A stretch of 64,000 nucleotides of DNA from Brachypterus glaber (taxonomy: Eukaryota > Arthropoda > Insecta > Coleoptera > Kateretidae): contig OY294048.1 in assembly GCA_958510825.1 (NCBI GenBank), forward strand, positions 33,941,026 through 34,005,025, given 5' to 3'. Positions 52,706 through 63,019 of the stretch are shown here, one piece after another (within the stretch, counting starts at the first letter, position 1; every line of letters begins with the position of its first letter). Made by a program: the position numbers and the translations under genes. The notes under the pieces are model-generated. The model saw nothing but the letters and a program-made list of their open reading frames with translations, was not told where the DNA came from and ran no database searches.

Positions 52706-53356
52706 AAGTTTTAAAAGTTACTTTAGCCTTTTACTATTTATAATTTTTATCAAAAAATTTTTGATTAAAATTGATAGAAAGAATTTAGAATAGTAGTGGA
52801 TCACTACTGACAGCTCCTTTTTCCAGTTATAAAATAAGGAATTATACGTGACGAAATTGTGACAATGGGGGGAGGAGTTCTAAAAATATCAAAAATTCGG
52901 TGTCATAATTAAACAGCCGCTTTCAATATCAAGCCTTATCAAATTTCTCCAAATCACACAAACCATAACCGTGTATACACGTATATATACCGTATACCGT
53001 GTACCGTGTACCGTATATTGTAAAATATACTAATCTTTAGTGGCAGTGGGTAATCCTTAATGTATTTTATGATTTAAACTGATTTTATAGGTTCAAATTA
53101 AAAATGGACTATTTGGTGCCAATCAATCTACCTACCTATTTTAAGATAAAAACTGATTTTTGGCCCACTACAAGTTTCACTATATTTTCATCTGGGATGA
53201 TTATTTAAATATCTGACTTTAGGTAGTATAGTATAGTATAGGTAGTCAGAACACCTTAAAAAAACTGTTATTAAATCTAAGACAAGTTTTTTAATCAAAC
53301 ATTTACATGCCAGTGTTATACATAATTATAAAACAAATTCATTTCTTCTTTTTCAG
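52706..53356. other. Intron 3 end, simple repeats
   Basis: Near 52975-53020 an irregular 'accgtgtaccgtat' simple repeat is present. The sequence then runs into the acceptor ttcttctttttcag at 53343-53356. No other feature. Confidence 0.5.
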
Positions 53357-53952
53357 ATTATCCAACGATTTATTTTTAAACGACTTAAAGACCAAGGATT
53401 TCCTTTCATCAGTTTTGGAAAAACCATCACCTAGTCCAACCAAATCTGACTTTAAATGCGGTGTTGTGACTTCTGCACCTCATCCATGGCAAGCTGCAAT
53501 TTATCTAAATTTAATCGACCAAAAGGAACAATATGTTTGTGAAGCAACTCTTATTTCTCCTCAACATGTTTTAACAGCAGCTCACTGTGTTACATATAGA
53601 AAAACAGAAGTTCGTTTGGCTCCTACTTTATTGAGTGTAAATTTAGGAAAAAATTACGAAGTTTCTGAAATAATTCTGTATCCTGGTTATAAAAGCTTAA
53701 ATCTATTGAACGATCTTGCTATATTGAAGCTGAACTCACCAGTTGATGACTCTGTAAGTCCAGTATGTTTGTCTAACCAACAAAGGTCCGAGAGCAGTGT
53801 GGTGTATGGTTACGAATTGGGTGGAGAAGCTAAATCAGTCAGTACAGCAGATGTCAAGGAAATTAATGGTGATGAATGTGAAAACCGGATTTCCAAAGAT
53901 GGCCTGACACCATTGTTGGGTGATAATGCGTTTTGCGCGTCATATGTTTCAG
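53357..53952 (+). CDS. gd-like: gd-like protease exon 4: linker and catalytic domain with His and Asp
   Basis: Phase 2 in, phase 1 out (donor GTAATT at 53953). After a linker (LSNDLFLNDLKTKDFLSSVL, then EKPSPSPTKSDF) the trypsin fold begins KCGVVTSAPHPWQAAIYL. The catalytic His is in LTAAHC (His211 of the model) and the Asp in LLNDLAILKL (Asp254). No R-IVGG activation sequence is visible: CGVVTSAPHPWQ takes its place, so canonical zymogen cleavage to a free N-terminal Ile cannot be assumed. This atypical start agrees with gd-type proteases. The reading frame runs on past the donor only to a nearby stop, which supports splicing here. Confidence 0.9.
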
Positions 53953-55029
53953 GTAATTTAAATGATAAATGAGAACAGGGCCGAACTTATAATTTTTACA
54001 GCCATATTAAGGAAGCAATTAGTTACTACGGACTTGGTCAAAGGTTGATTTTATTTTAACGTTAAATGTTTACATGTTTTTATTATATTACAGTAAAAAT
54101 TTTATGCCAATAAGTTAAACGGTTGCTGAGGAGTTAGAAAGTATTTATCTAAATATTCTAAAAATGCTCTTGCCTTGCTCATTTACGAAGTACAAAGGTT
54201 GATATAAACTTTAATTCTCATTTTGACGTAAAATCAGCTGTCAAATAATGTTTGCAGCTACATTAAAGGTTTTGAATCTTAAAAAGTAGACCTTAATTAG
54301 TAAAAAAAAAATATTTTGTCAGTTATAAACAGGATAATTCAGAAATAGGCGCAATGAAGATTAATGGGGTTTTAAAAACTTGCGAAACTTTTAAAACCAA
54401 TACTACTCCTTGGATTAAGTTTAATTTCAGCTCACGATGATATCTGAAAGCAAGCCTAAAGCAATAGAACCACGCAAATAAAAATCCAATTTTGAGACAC
54501 TGATCTAATAACAAACGTTATTACTAGACAGATATTAAAAGTTTCCGAGATTCTTGTAGCTCCCACTTTTAGACACTCAATAGCATGGGTACTCAGGCCC
54601 AAAAGGACCTGAGCATGAAACCTTCAATTCAGCTACTAATTTGATCAAAACCTAATGAAAACGATTTAATCTTTAATTTTCCATCTATGAGTTCCCCTGT
54701 TATTTTGGGATTCATGAGTCATAGCCTAAATCATTACAGCGCAGGGTTGTTACCTTGTCTGTATTATCACAAAGAAAGATCATTATCGCGCACGGCATTC
54801 CTAAAGGATTAATGAGAAGAAGTAGCTCTACAGAAAAAGCTGATTATGGATCATGGTAGCAGAAGGTCTACACATTACACATTTAGAACCATTTACAGCT
54901 AAATCCAGAATACTTGTTTTTGGTAAATAATGGTAAATAATCTTCTGCAGAATAATTCTGACAATAAATTGCATATTTTGTTAAACGATTCCAATAGTAT
55001 TTTTTTACCTGATTCCGAATATCTTTAAA
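53953..55029. repeat. Intron 4 start, dispersed repeats
   Basis: 53974-54240 is related to 24726-25000 (see there). Near 54330 a 'ggataattcagaaatagg' motif belongs to the family at 27.7 kb. The rest has no recognisable content. Confidence 0.45.
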
Positions 55030-55255
55030 GTAAATCGCTATATTTTTCCGTTTTCGAGAAAAATGCTCCTGAAAACATTTTTTTCCCGTTTTTCAAGTGC
55101 TTGTAGAAAATTTATCATAGTACCTGAAAGCTTTTATCTAGGTTTCAATAAAAGCGGGGTTCTTACTCTTTAAAATCGTACAAGAAAACCTTAACACAAT
55201 GTTTAGTGGTAAATTTAAAAAACAGTTTTAAAATACCGCTGATAACACATTTTAT

Positions 55256-58246
55256 TTATTTATTCCAACAAACTTTAGTATAATTATTGTTTTTGTGTAT
55301 TTTAAAGACACTTTTGATATCCTAGAGATGCTTAACATGTTCCAAGATACTTTAAATGAAATTGTTGAAAACTACTCTGACATTTTAACATGCTTATGTG
55401 GTGATTTTAACTGTAGGCTAGCCGACTTTGACACCCCAGAAAAATATCTATTTGATGAAACATGCCTTTTTGACTCTAGAAAGAGTATGGACAAAACCTA
55501 TAACCCCAGGGGTGTCCAACTTTTTAATTTTATGTGTGTTAATTCTTTTATTTTGTTAAATGGCAGAACAAATTCAGATCTACCTGGTAGCATTACTTTT
55601 GCTGGCCCACAAGGCTGTAGCTCAATCGACCTTGCATGGGTACCCTCTAATAACCTCCAACAAATTGTTGACCTAGAGGTCATGAATTATGTAATCACAA
55701 AATCGCCTCATTTTCCAGTTAAATTAAAAATTAAAAATCCCATGGTAAAGTACCAGGAACAAACTCTGCCAAATAAAATAACAATTTTGAAGTGGGACCC
55801 CACAAAAAAGCAACATTACCTAGATTCTATGGCATCCACTGAAATAACCTTTTCACATGATATTAATGAAACTTATGATAACATGATATCCTGTATTACA
55901 AGCAATTCAAAAAATATTGGCCTCGAAAAAAGTTTATTGTATCCTAAAAAAGTTAACTCGAACAAACCATGGTTTGATCATGAATGTATTGGTGTCAAAA
56001 AAGAACTTAAAATTAAACTTGACTTGGCAAAAACTAACATGTTTTTAAACCCATTTAAAACTGATTTTCTAAATAAAAAAAAGCAATATGTAAAACTAAT
56101 ACATTTAAAAAAAAATGAACATGAAAAAAGCATACTTGAAAAGCTAAGTAACGTTAAAGATAGCTCAACCTTTTGGAAAACCCTTAAAAAGTTCCGCCCG
56201 TCAAAACAAAGTAAAAATCTTGATATAGCTACATGGGAAGCATACTATACTTCCATTTTTAAACCTAAAATATGCGACAATACAATTTACTTCGGTACAT
56301 CAGACCCGTTCCTAGACGATATAATCACCGAAAATGAACTTCGATCAGCCCTTTTAAACTGTAAAAACAATAAAGCCCCAGGGAAAGACAATATTTCCTA
56401 TGAGTTCTTAAAAAACCTACCTGACAACTGGATCTCTTACCTGCTTGATTTATTTAATTTAATTCTTTCCACTGAAGCTTTACCCCATGCTTGGGCTGAA
56501 ATAATTTTAACAATGATCCATAAAAAAGGACCAATTAACGATCCTACAAATTACCGCGGAATTGCACTTGCCAATTGCTCACTTAAATTATTTTCTTCTA
56601 TACTACTTAATCGTTTAACAATTTGGTGTGATGAAAACATAATCATACCAGAAAATCAATGTGGATTTCGCAAGAACCGTGGATGCCTTGACAATATATT
56701 CACTCTTCATAGCACAATTCAATTAAACCTTAGATTTAAAGGAAGTACTATCTACGCTATCTTTATCGACTTTAAAAGAGCCTTTGACTCCATTGATCAT
56801 CGCCTTCTCTGGCGTAAGATGTATAATCAAGGTATTTCTCCAAAATTAATCAGAATTCTTATGAAACTCTATAACAACGCTTTTATAAAAGTTCGAGTAT
56901 CCAATAAATTTACTAAAAACTTTGATATTCCCGAGGGTGTGCTTCAAGGTGAACCCTTTAGCGCACTGCTTTTCGCTATTTTTTTATCAGACATAGAATC
57001 TTTTCTAAGGTTAAATGGTTGCTCTGGACTGAACATTGACAACCTTATTGACATTCTTTTACTACTTTATGCTGATGACTTGGTCATTCTAGCTAGATCA
57101 CAAACTGACCTTTGCAAAATACTGAAACTGCTTGAAAAATACTGTTTAATTAATAAATTAACTATTAACATAAAAAAAACTAAAATTGTAAGATTCAGTA
57201 AAGGAGGATTTCACTTTAAAAATAAATTTTTATTAAACAACGAACCCATTGAAAGTGTTAATCTCTATACGTATCTAGGTGTCCCGTTTTCCACATCTAA
57301 CCAGTTCCTAGAAATGGCCAAATCATCTGTCGCTCGTGCCAAAACGGCTACAGGGGCTGTCATGTCACTTATGGCACACTCTAAGATCAACTCATGGGAT
57401 TCTAGGATTAAACTCTATAACTCTATAATATTAAGTACCCTCATGCATGCAGCCCCTGTATGGGCACTTAAATACCCTGATGTGCTTGAGAGGGCACAAG
57501 TATTTTTTTTCAAAAGATTGCTTTGTTTACCTTCCAATACACCTGACTATATAGTCAGATTGGAATCAGGATCCATACCCCTGGAATATACCGCTTTTAA
57601 ACTTACATTATCATGGCTTATTAGAATACTTTCGATGGATAATAACCGTTACCCGAAAATCTGTTTCTTAAGACTAAAGCAGTTAAACCTACCAGATCGG
57701 TATAATTGCTTATCAAGTATAAAAAATATTTTCATCAAGATAAACCAACCTAATTTATGGGAAAACTTAACTCTTAAAGTCCTTAAACTTAATAAACAAT
57801 ATTTACTGGATCAATTTCATAATTACCTGTATAACTTAGATAAAGAAAAACTAAGCTCTAGTACCTTCTGCCCTTTATATAAGTCCTTAAAAACAAATTC
57901 TTCCCACTACCTTCACATGAAAACTCATATTAGTCTTATTCGAATCATAGCACAAGTAAGAACCTCTAATACGTGTTTTTTAAAATTCTATTACTCCGGT
58001 AACTCTTACTCTATTAATCAAGAAGAAAAGTGCACCATTTGCAATAGATCTGAATTTGAGTCTCTACAACATATATTTTTTGATTGTCCGATTTATGAAC
58101 CCCTCAGAAATCCATATGTACTTAGTCTGATAGATATGAATGGGCTTGTCTTTGCACTGAGTAACCTAAACCTCATTAAAATTAAACTGTTGTATTTTTT
58201 TGTAATTAATATTCTTAAACTGAGATCCTTTATCCTTAACGAATAA
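55256..58246 (+). CDS. LINE ORF2 (endonuclease 5'-truncated, full reverse transcriptase)
   Basis: The frame is open from the truncation point; the first GTG/ATG-type position is 55295. Endonuclease remainder: CLCGDFNCRLADF (GDFN 36-39 counted from 55295), SIDLAWVP and KSPHFPV, where most families have SDH. Reverse transcriptase: NKAPGKDNISYEF, HKKGPINDPTNYRGIAL, CGFRKNRG, FIDFKRAFDSIDH, GVLQGEPFSALLF and catalytic YADD (592-595). The C-terminus has a zinc-knuckle-like block, CTICNRSEFESLQHIFFDC. No RNase H. No stop or frameshift over 983 codons, so recent. Lacking the N-terminal catalytic part of its endonuclease, it should be immobile by itself. Clade not assigned. Confidence 0.9.
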   Translation, partial: LFIPTNFSIIIVFVYFKDTFDILEMLNMFQDTLNEIVENYSDILTCLCGDFNCRLADFDTPEKYLFDETCLFDSRKSMDKTYNPRGVQLFNFMCVNSFILLNGRTNSDLPGSITFAGPQGCSSIDLAWVPSNNLQQIVDLEVMNYVITKSPHFPVKLKIKNPMVKYQEQTLPNKITILKWDPTKKQHYLDSMASTEITFSHDINETYDNMISCITSNSKNIGLEKSLLYPKKVNSNKPWFDHECIGVKKELKIKLDLAKTNMFLNPFKTDFLNKKKQYVKLIHLKKNEHEKSILEKLSNVKDSSTFWKTLKKFRPSKQSKNLDIATWEAYYTSIFKPKICDNTIYFGTSDPFLDDIITENELRSALLNCKNNKAPGKDNISYEFLKNLPDNWISYLLDLFNLILSTEALPHAWAEIILTMIHKKGPINDPTNYRGIALANCSLKLFSSILLNRLTIWCDENIIIPENQCGFRKNRGCLDNIFTLHSTIQLNLRFKGSTIYAIFIDFKRAFDSIDHRLLWRKMYNQGISPKLIRILMKLYNNAFIKVRVSNKFTKNFDIPEGVLQGEPFSALLFAIFLSDIESFLRLNGCSGLNIDNLIDILLLLYADDLVILARSQTDLCKILKLLEKYCLINKLTINIKKTKIVRFSKGGFHFKNKFLLNNEPIESVNLYTYLGVPFSTSNQFLEMAKSSVARAKTATGAVMSLMAHSKINSWDSRIKLYNSIILSTLMHAAPVWALKYPDVLERAQVFFFKRLLCLPSNTPDYIVRLESGSIPLEYTAFKLTLSWLIRILSMDNNRYPKICFLRLKQLNLPDRYNCLSSIKNIFIKINQPNLWENLTLKVLKLNKQYLLDQFHNYLYNLDKEKLSSSTFCPLYKSLKTNSSHYLHMKTHISLIRIIAQVRTSNTCFLKFYYSGNSYSINQEEKCTICNRSEFESLQHIFFDCPIYEPLRNPYVLSLIDMNGLVFALSNLNLIKIKLLYFFVINILKLRSFILNE

Positions 58247-58376
58247 AGGGCCTCAATTATTTAAGATTTGCTCAAAAAATTGTTATTTTATTTTAATATT
58301 TTATGTTACTATGTAACAATTGTTATAAGATGTAAGTCTTGAGAAACAATAAAGTATATCTATCTATCTATCTATC
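55256..58376 (+). mobile_element. 5'-truncated LINE with TATC tail and 13-bp duplication
   Basis: Flanked by TAACACATTTTAT at 55243-55255 and 58377-58389. The 3' end is a tandem TATC tail (about 58356-58376). The first codon of the insert (TTA TTT ATT CCA) is already in frame with the ORF, so truncation fell inside the endonuclease. It is sense to the host gene, in intron 4. Confidence 0.9.
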
Positions 58377-58938
58377 TAACACATTTTATGCAAACTATAT
58401 TTTTCTTTGTTACATATTGTCATTATGTTTTTACCCTTAAAAATCTCAAATATATTATTAATACAGAACGTCTATGATACTACAATAATTCGCAATTACT
58501 GTCAAATAGAAATTTATACAAAAACCGAGCAAACTCGGAAAAATTCGGCAAACACACTATGTACCAAAAACAAATGTAGTTTGCATAAAACGTGGTTTCA
58601 GAGGTATTTTAAAACTCTTATCAAATTTACCACTAAACATTGTGTTAGGTTTTTCTTACACGATTTTAAAGAGTAAGAACCCCGCTCTAATTGAAGCCTG
58701 GATAAAAGCTTTCAGGTACTATGACAATTTTTCTACAAGCACTTGAAAAAATGTAAAAAATTATTTTCAAGAGAATTTTTCCCGAAAACGGAAAAATATA
58801 GCGATTTACATTTTTACTTAGCGGGCGAAAAAAACTTTTTGGCTCTAGGACCATAAAGTTCAACGTTTCGCCCAAAAAACAAGAACAAAAAGGGTCGCTT
58901 TTAGAATCAATCGAATAAAAAATAATTTTTAATTTCAG

Positions 58939-59132
58939 AAAACAAACCCTGTATTGGCGACTCCGGAAGTGGCATAGCTTCCTTGAACACCTCCAGTAAA
59001 GTCTGGGAACTCAGAGGCATCGTTAGTGTTGGTATGACACTCCAAAATAAACGTGACTGCAATCAAGATTCTACAATATTCGTGGTTGATACTACGAAAT
59101 TTTTCAAATGGATAAGTGCATCCATTTTGTAG
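58939..59132 (+). CDS. gd-like: gd-like protease exon 5: catalytic Ser and stop
   Basis: Starts after tttcag; phase 1 joins to exon 4 to give S-E-N-K-P-C-I-G-D-S-G. Ser342 of the model lies in GDSGSG. Further features are ELRGIVSVGM (the 'GIVSWG' region), one cysteine in NKRDCNQDS, and the terminal helix TTKFFKWI before TAG. The residue six before the catalytic Ser, which sets trypsin-like specificity, is Lys336 rather than Asp, so trypsin-type cleavage after Arg or Lys is not expected from this residue alone. The GDSGSG variant replaces the usual GDSGGP. The downstream 3' UTR has no obvious nearby AATAAA. Confidence 0.9.
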
Positions 59133-59155
59133 ATTTTAAGATTTAATTTTTTTAT

Positions 59156-59217
59156 TCACGACGTACTGGATTGGGTTTAGACTTTTTCACGACGTACTAG
59201 ATTGGGTTTAGACTTTT
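59156..59217. repeat. 31-bp tandem duplication in the 3' UTR region
   Basis: Two direct copies of 'tcacgacgtactggattggg...tttagactttt', period 31 bp, one base different. Lies 24 bp after the protease stop codon. Confidence 0.85.
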
Positions 59218-60115
59218 ATTGTCTTATGGTTTTTGAGTCGCACGACGTTTCGGTTGCATTCAATTTTAACCGGTATGAAGCGAACACTGTAAGGTCAAGT
59301 TGGTTAACTGGGCCATAGGGGTATCTTTATATTTTCCCTTCTTATAAGTAGTACAGTTTTAATTTTGTTGTTGGTTTGGACTTTTTATTAATAGGGATCT
59401 TCCCCTAGTAGAACTTAATTTTTCCTGAAAATTCCAAGTCCATCCGATTATTCGTTCTTCAGTATCATGTTCACAAAATCGTGACGACGGACGGACAGAC
59501 CGACGGACGAACATTAAAAAAAACACACACAAAAAAGTTGCTTATTTTTTCATGAAACAAATTTATATTCAAGATTTTTTTGTCAAACAAAAATTAAATG
59601 AAATTTTAGCCGGCTAGCCTTTATTAGGGCATGTGCAAAAATCCGTTAATGCGGTTTATAGGGTTCCAGAAATATTAAATAAAAACTACCTTTTAGATGT
59701 ACCCTTAAGAGGGTCGTAGCTCCCTTAGGACTCATTTCCGGACCAACCTTTATAAAAACTTTTTTTCATATTTTTTAACGTAGAATCATCTCTTAAAGTT
59801 GTCGAACTTATATCCCGGTTAACCGACTTTTTCTTATACTGTATTCAATATTTGCTTGTATTGATATTGATTGATAATTAATTAATTAAATATAACCGAA
59901 ATGACGAAGACGCATCGTGAGAATTAAAATATAAAAGTCCAAACTCATATAAATAATTCTACATTGTCTAAAACTAAAACTAAAAAGTACTAGATAATAT
60001 CATATTATTTTAATAAATTTTGATTAAATAAATTGATTTTTATATTTATTTTAATTTTTTTCATTTCTGTTTCACTTCCATTTTTATACCTTTTAATAGT
60101 AATAATTATAAAAAT
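59218..60115. repeat. Post-gene DNA with hammerhead-like relic and dispersed repeat
   Basis: At 59238-59280 the minus strand reads a CCGGTT/AACCG stem followed by GAAACGTC, the second half of a hammerhead-like motif whose CUGANGA half is lost. At 59690-59815 lies a copy of the repeat at 27.7 kb, inverted relative to it. No gene is supported. Confidence 0.4.
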
Positions 60116-60119
60116 AACC

Positions 60120-60412
60120 AGGAAGTAAGAACAGTTAAAGACGCTCTCCGTAGCAAGTACAGACATCGCCTCAGACAAATCTGGTCATCAGAATTGTCTG
60201 GAATAAATAAGGTATCTGCCACAAATATGCTTGCTGTTCCGATCTTACTTTACTCATTCGGAGTTATTACGCTACGCCAACTCCACGTAAGTACTCGCAA
60301 GATTATGCACCTCTATAGAAGCTTGCATCCACGACTCCGTTCCACCACTGTACCTTCTACGAAATCAAGGTGGTCGTGGACTCTTAGGTTTGTAGTATCT
60401 CCAAAATAGAGT
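60120..60412 (+). pseudogene. Remnant of LINE reverse transcriptase C-terminal region
   Basis: The frame encodes KDALRSKYRHRLRQIWSSEL, then SATNMLAVPILLYSFGVITL and RKIMHLYRSLHPRLRSTT before a stop. The pattern (R...L..L, AVP.L.YSFG.I, DR..R..L...R..HP) resembles the post-RT region of a LINE group in which AIPVLTYSFG is conserved. The expected GGRG block follows only in another frame (about 60362-60425), so the piece is frameshifted and decayed. No tail or ends recognised. Confidence 0.55.
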
Positions 60413-60424
60413 GGTTTTAGATAC

Positions 60425-61285
60425 AGCCTGTAAAATCGTTAGGAGCAGAGATCCCCTGCCACGCTTGGTCCATGACCATGAAGTAGCAGCCTGCTACTAG
60501 CAGGTGCTGGAGCCTTTAACTTTAGGGCGGCCACTAGAGCAGTCGATGAACTTGGTCTCATTTTCGACGCTGAAAGGTAAACCCAAAACTCGATAACCGA
60601 GTTGGGTTCCGTTCAGTTAAAAGCCCACATAAAATCATCCCAAAAAGTCTTCGTAATTTTGACAAAAAAGAATGACGTTGTAGTTTAAATCAGTTTTAAT
60701 ATGGATTAACCAATCAACGTCGACTATTTTACTTTTCGGGCTTGATAGGTTTAAAATTTTGGTTAAGTTAATTGATTATTTTTATTTTTAGTCAAAAATT
60801 GAATAAATTTGTTTACTTACGCAAGGATCTGTGGCTACGGGACATATGTTTGGAATGTGTGTGCAAGTGGCAGGCCCGTTTTAAGCACGCACGTCTTATA
60901 ACACTTTTGACGGGAAGAAGAGAGCGCGAATAATTCCTCCCACTTTCGACGGAGATTTGGTTCCATGCGGAGAACTCTACTTTGAAGTTTTTAATAAAAT
61001 TTAGTTGTTCTGGACAAAATATTGTAAAAAATTTTTAACTCCGGTAAATGCATCAATATCTTAGGTCCACAAAAAAATAAACCTCAATTAACTTATTTTT
61101 CTATTCTTCTATTTTTGGGTGCTGAAAACGAACTTCACAATGAAAAAGCTCCTCAAAAGGACCTCGCTCCCTGTCTATAAAAAAATTATTTCGGTCAGAT
61201 CTGGCTGTGTCTTTTATATTCGCCAGAGACTAAAAATACATTGACGTGAAGAAGAACAGTAAATATCTTGGCGACTTGGTAACAG
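60425..61285. other. Intergenic DNA, nothing recognised
   Basis: The first ~130 bp may continue the LINE remnant (for example 'tgtaaaatcgttaggagcagagatcccctg'). The rest shows no feature. Confidence 0.35.
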
Positions 61286-61289
61286 CGAA

Positions 61290-62085
61290 TTTATACAAAA
61301 ATTTGAAAATTTTCAAAATTTCGGAAATCTTTTTCGTGCAAAAAATTTCTTATTTTTTTGCGTATTTTTGCTTTTTATGACGTTTTGTCGATAAAAATCC
61401 ATTTCAAGCAACAACAAAAATTGTCGGTGGATTGGTCTTTCTGTCCGGGAAATCTTGTATCCACGCTAACTTAAGAACGCTTTAAGCTAAAGACTTGAAA
61501 TTTGGCAAACAGGTATGTTACCAAAAGTTTTTGTTCAAGATTGTTTTTTGTAAACATTGGGGTGGGGAAATGGGGTAAATACAATAATTGTTGACAAAAA
61601 TTTAAAAATTGCTATATAGGGGTTTTTGAGGTTGCTAAAATTGAATATGATAATAAAAAATTTCTAATGGAGGTAAATATTTTTAAATATTTTCAATATT
61701 TTCGTCAAAATTGGTATATAGGGGTTTTTGGGGACCACGAAACTGAATTTGATAATAACATTTTTTCAATTCCACCCCTAAGGGGTGGGGGTAGTTTTTG
61801 TGAAAGTTGGTATATAGGGGTTTTTGAGGTGACTAAAAGTAAATCTGATAATAACAAAATTCCAACTTCGCCCCCTGAGGGGCGGGGGGTAGCTTTCGTG
61901 AAAATTGATATATAGGGGTTTTTGAGGTAGCTAAAACTTAATCTGAAAGGTGGGGGGTAGTTTTAGTAAAAATTTGTATATTGGGGTTTTTGAGGTTGCT
62001 GAAAGTGAATCTGATAATAAAAAATCCATTTAATGCACGGAGGTGAAAAATAGGAAAGCGATTTTACTGGGCAGTGCATTTTTAC
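61290..62085 (+). repeat. Composite G-rich repeat, most complete copy
   Basis: Order along the strand: 'ctttttatgacgtttt' block, 'tctgtccgggaaatcttg', 'gacttgaaatttggcaa', 'ggtaaacattggggtgggg'-type block, then about five units of the 'gaggttgctaaaattgaat...ccctgaggggcgggggg...ttttcgtgaaaatt' repeat, and finally 'cggaggtgaaaaat' and 'ttactgggcagt'. It links the head seen at 3.1 kb with the tail seen at 2.6 kb and so defines a family of about 0.8 kb. Confidence 0.65.
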
Positions 62086-62509
62086 AAATTTGCTGTTCGC
62101 TGGTAGCAGGGTAGATGCTAAAAAGTCGCAAAAACAAGAACAAGAATCTAAAATATAACAAAATTAGATTGTTTCTGATAGTTAAATGTAAAAAAAATAT
62201 CAGTACTTAGAAAAGTTATTTTAATTTTATTGTATTACATTAACAGGCTAAAGAAATCTTTTACTCTTGTCACTGGAAAACGAGAGAAGTAGATAGGAAA
62301 AATTTCTCATGTTTAAAAACAGATAGACAGTAAAATTTCCAATCAATTTTAGTAAAAAATCATCTAAAGGATAATGGAATTTGATTATTTTTTTTAATTT
62401 CACGGTATCAGTTAAATTATATACTAATTCGCCAGGAACGGGACGTTTCTCTGCTCTCGGAGAAAAAAAAATTACTGAAAACCAGCGAACGCTCATCGGT
62501 AGCAGCTAC
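62086..62509. other. Intergenic DNA, nothing recognised
   Basis: No supported feature; the antisense ORF here is short and not gene-like. Confidence 0.35.
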
Positions 62510-62512
62510 TTA

Positions 62513-62647
62513 GGGCCACTTGCACCAATGATGATTTAACTTTAAACTTGGATTAAATTGACAGCCGACCAATCAAAACGCAGCATTTTTAACTTAAACT
62601 CGGTTTGGCTGAGATAATCCCGTACCAAAAGTTGGTGCAAGTGGCCC
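62513..62647. mobile_element. PIF/Harbinger-type MITE, copy 2
   Basis: GGGCCACTTGCACCAA at the left and its close complement at the right, bordered by TTA at 62510-62512 and 62648-62650. The interior is homologous to copy 1 at 31.85 kb, in inverted orientation ('aactttaaacttggattaaattgac'). Confidence 0.85.
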
Positions 62648-62740
62648 TTAGTATCTCGTAGGAGAACAATCTCATTAAATTGCTTTGGCAACATCCAAAT
62701 TTACGTAGTTTATGCGCGACCATTTGTGTTTTACAAGTAA

Positions 62741-63010
62741 TAAGAATAGAATAGAATAGGTTTATTTAATTATTTATACAATTAATTTACAATTAGATAT
62801 AACATAACATAATTTCTAAAAAGCAATAACCATCTAACTACTTAAGGTATTACCTACACACGACCTCGCCCATGACATAATTAATGGATCCTTTTTACTT
62901 ACAATTTCCTTAAGTTTATATAAGATCTTAAATTATACATGATGGAAAAATAGGTACGTGATAAACACGAACTACACTTTCTAAAGTAAAATATAAACAA
63001 AACAAACAAG
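62741..63010 (-). mobile_element. 3' UTR scrap of a CR1-type LINE
   Basis: On the plus strand 'agaatagaatagaataggtttatttaatta' resembles the 3' ends of the minus-strand LINEs at 6.5 and 19.9 kb (a short tandem tail followed by 'gtttattt' or 'atttattt'). No coding part remains. The inner boundary is arbitrary. Confidence 0.4.
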
Positions 63011-63019
63011 ACAAGCGCG

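Larger units (their letters stand above)
55030..58809. mobile_element. Palindromic element split by a LINE
   Basis: The arms 55030-55242 and 58598-58809 are inverted, with several mismatches and small indels. They start GTAAATCGCTATATTTTTCC and end with its complement. Removing the LINE between them leaves an element of about 640 bp with a loop of about 220 bp. The LINE landed just inside the left arm. No ORF of its own; TSD not found. Confidence 0.8.
2845..59132 (+). other. gd-like: gd-like secreted serine protease gene (whole span)
   Basis: Gene-level entry for a five-exon model: possible ATG exon 2845-2847, then 6002-6220, 25292-25473, 53357-53952 and 58939-59132. Intron phases 0, 0, 2 and 1 join without breaking the frame, and all introns are GT-AG. 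The 397-residue product has a signal peptide ending near residue 23, a GD_N-like domain (about 25-135), a linker (136-168) and a trypsin-fold domain (about 169-397). In Drosophila, gd acts in the extracellular cascade that activates Spatzle and Toll; a role here in development or immunity is inference. The gene has accumulated LINEs, an LTR element, MITEs and ribozyme repeats in its introns. The first exon is the weakest part of the model. Confidence 0.7.

Noticed and set aside
53307..53972. Protease ORF starting at the 53307 ATG as the true N-terminus
   Set aside because: The first residues (MPVLYIIIKQIHFFFF) translate the intron's pyrimidine tract and acceptor. The splice site at 53356 with matching phase gives a coherent protein.
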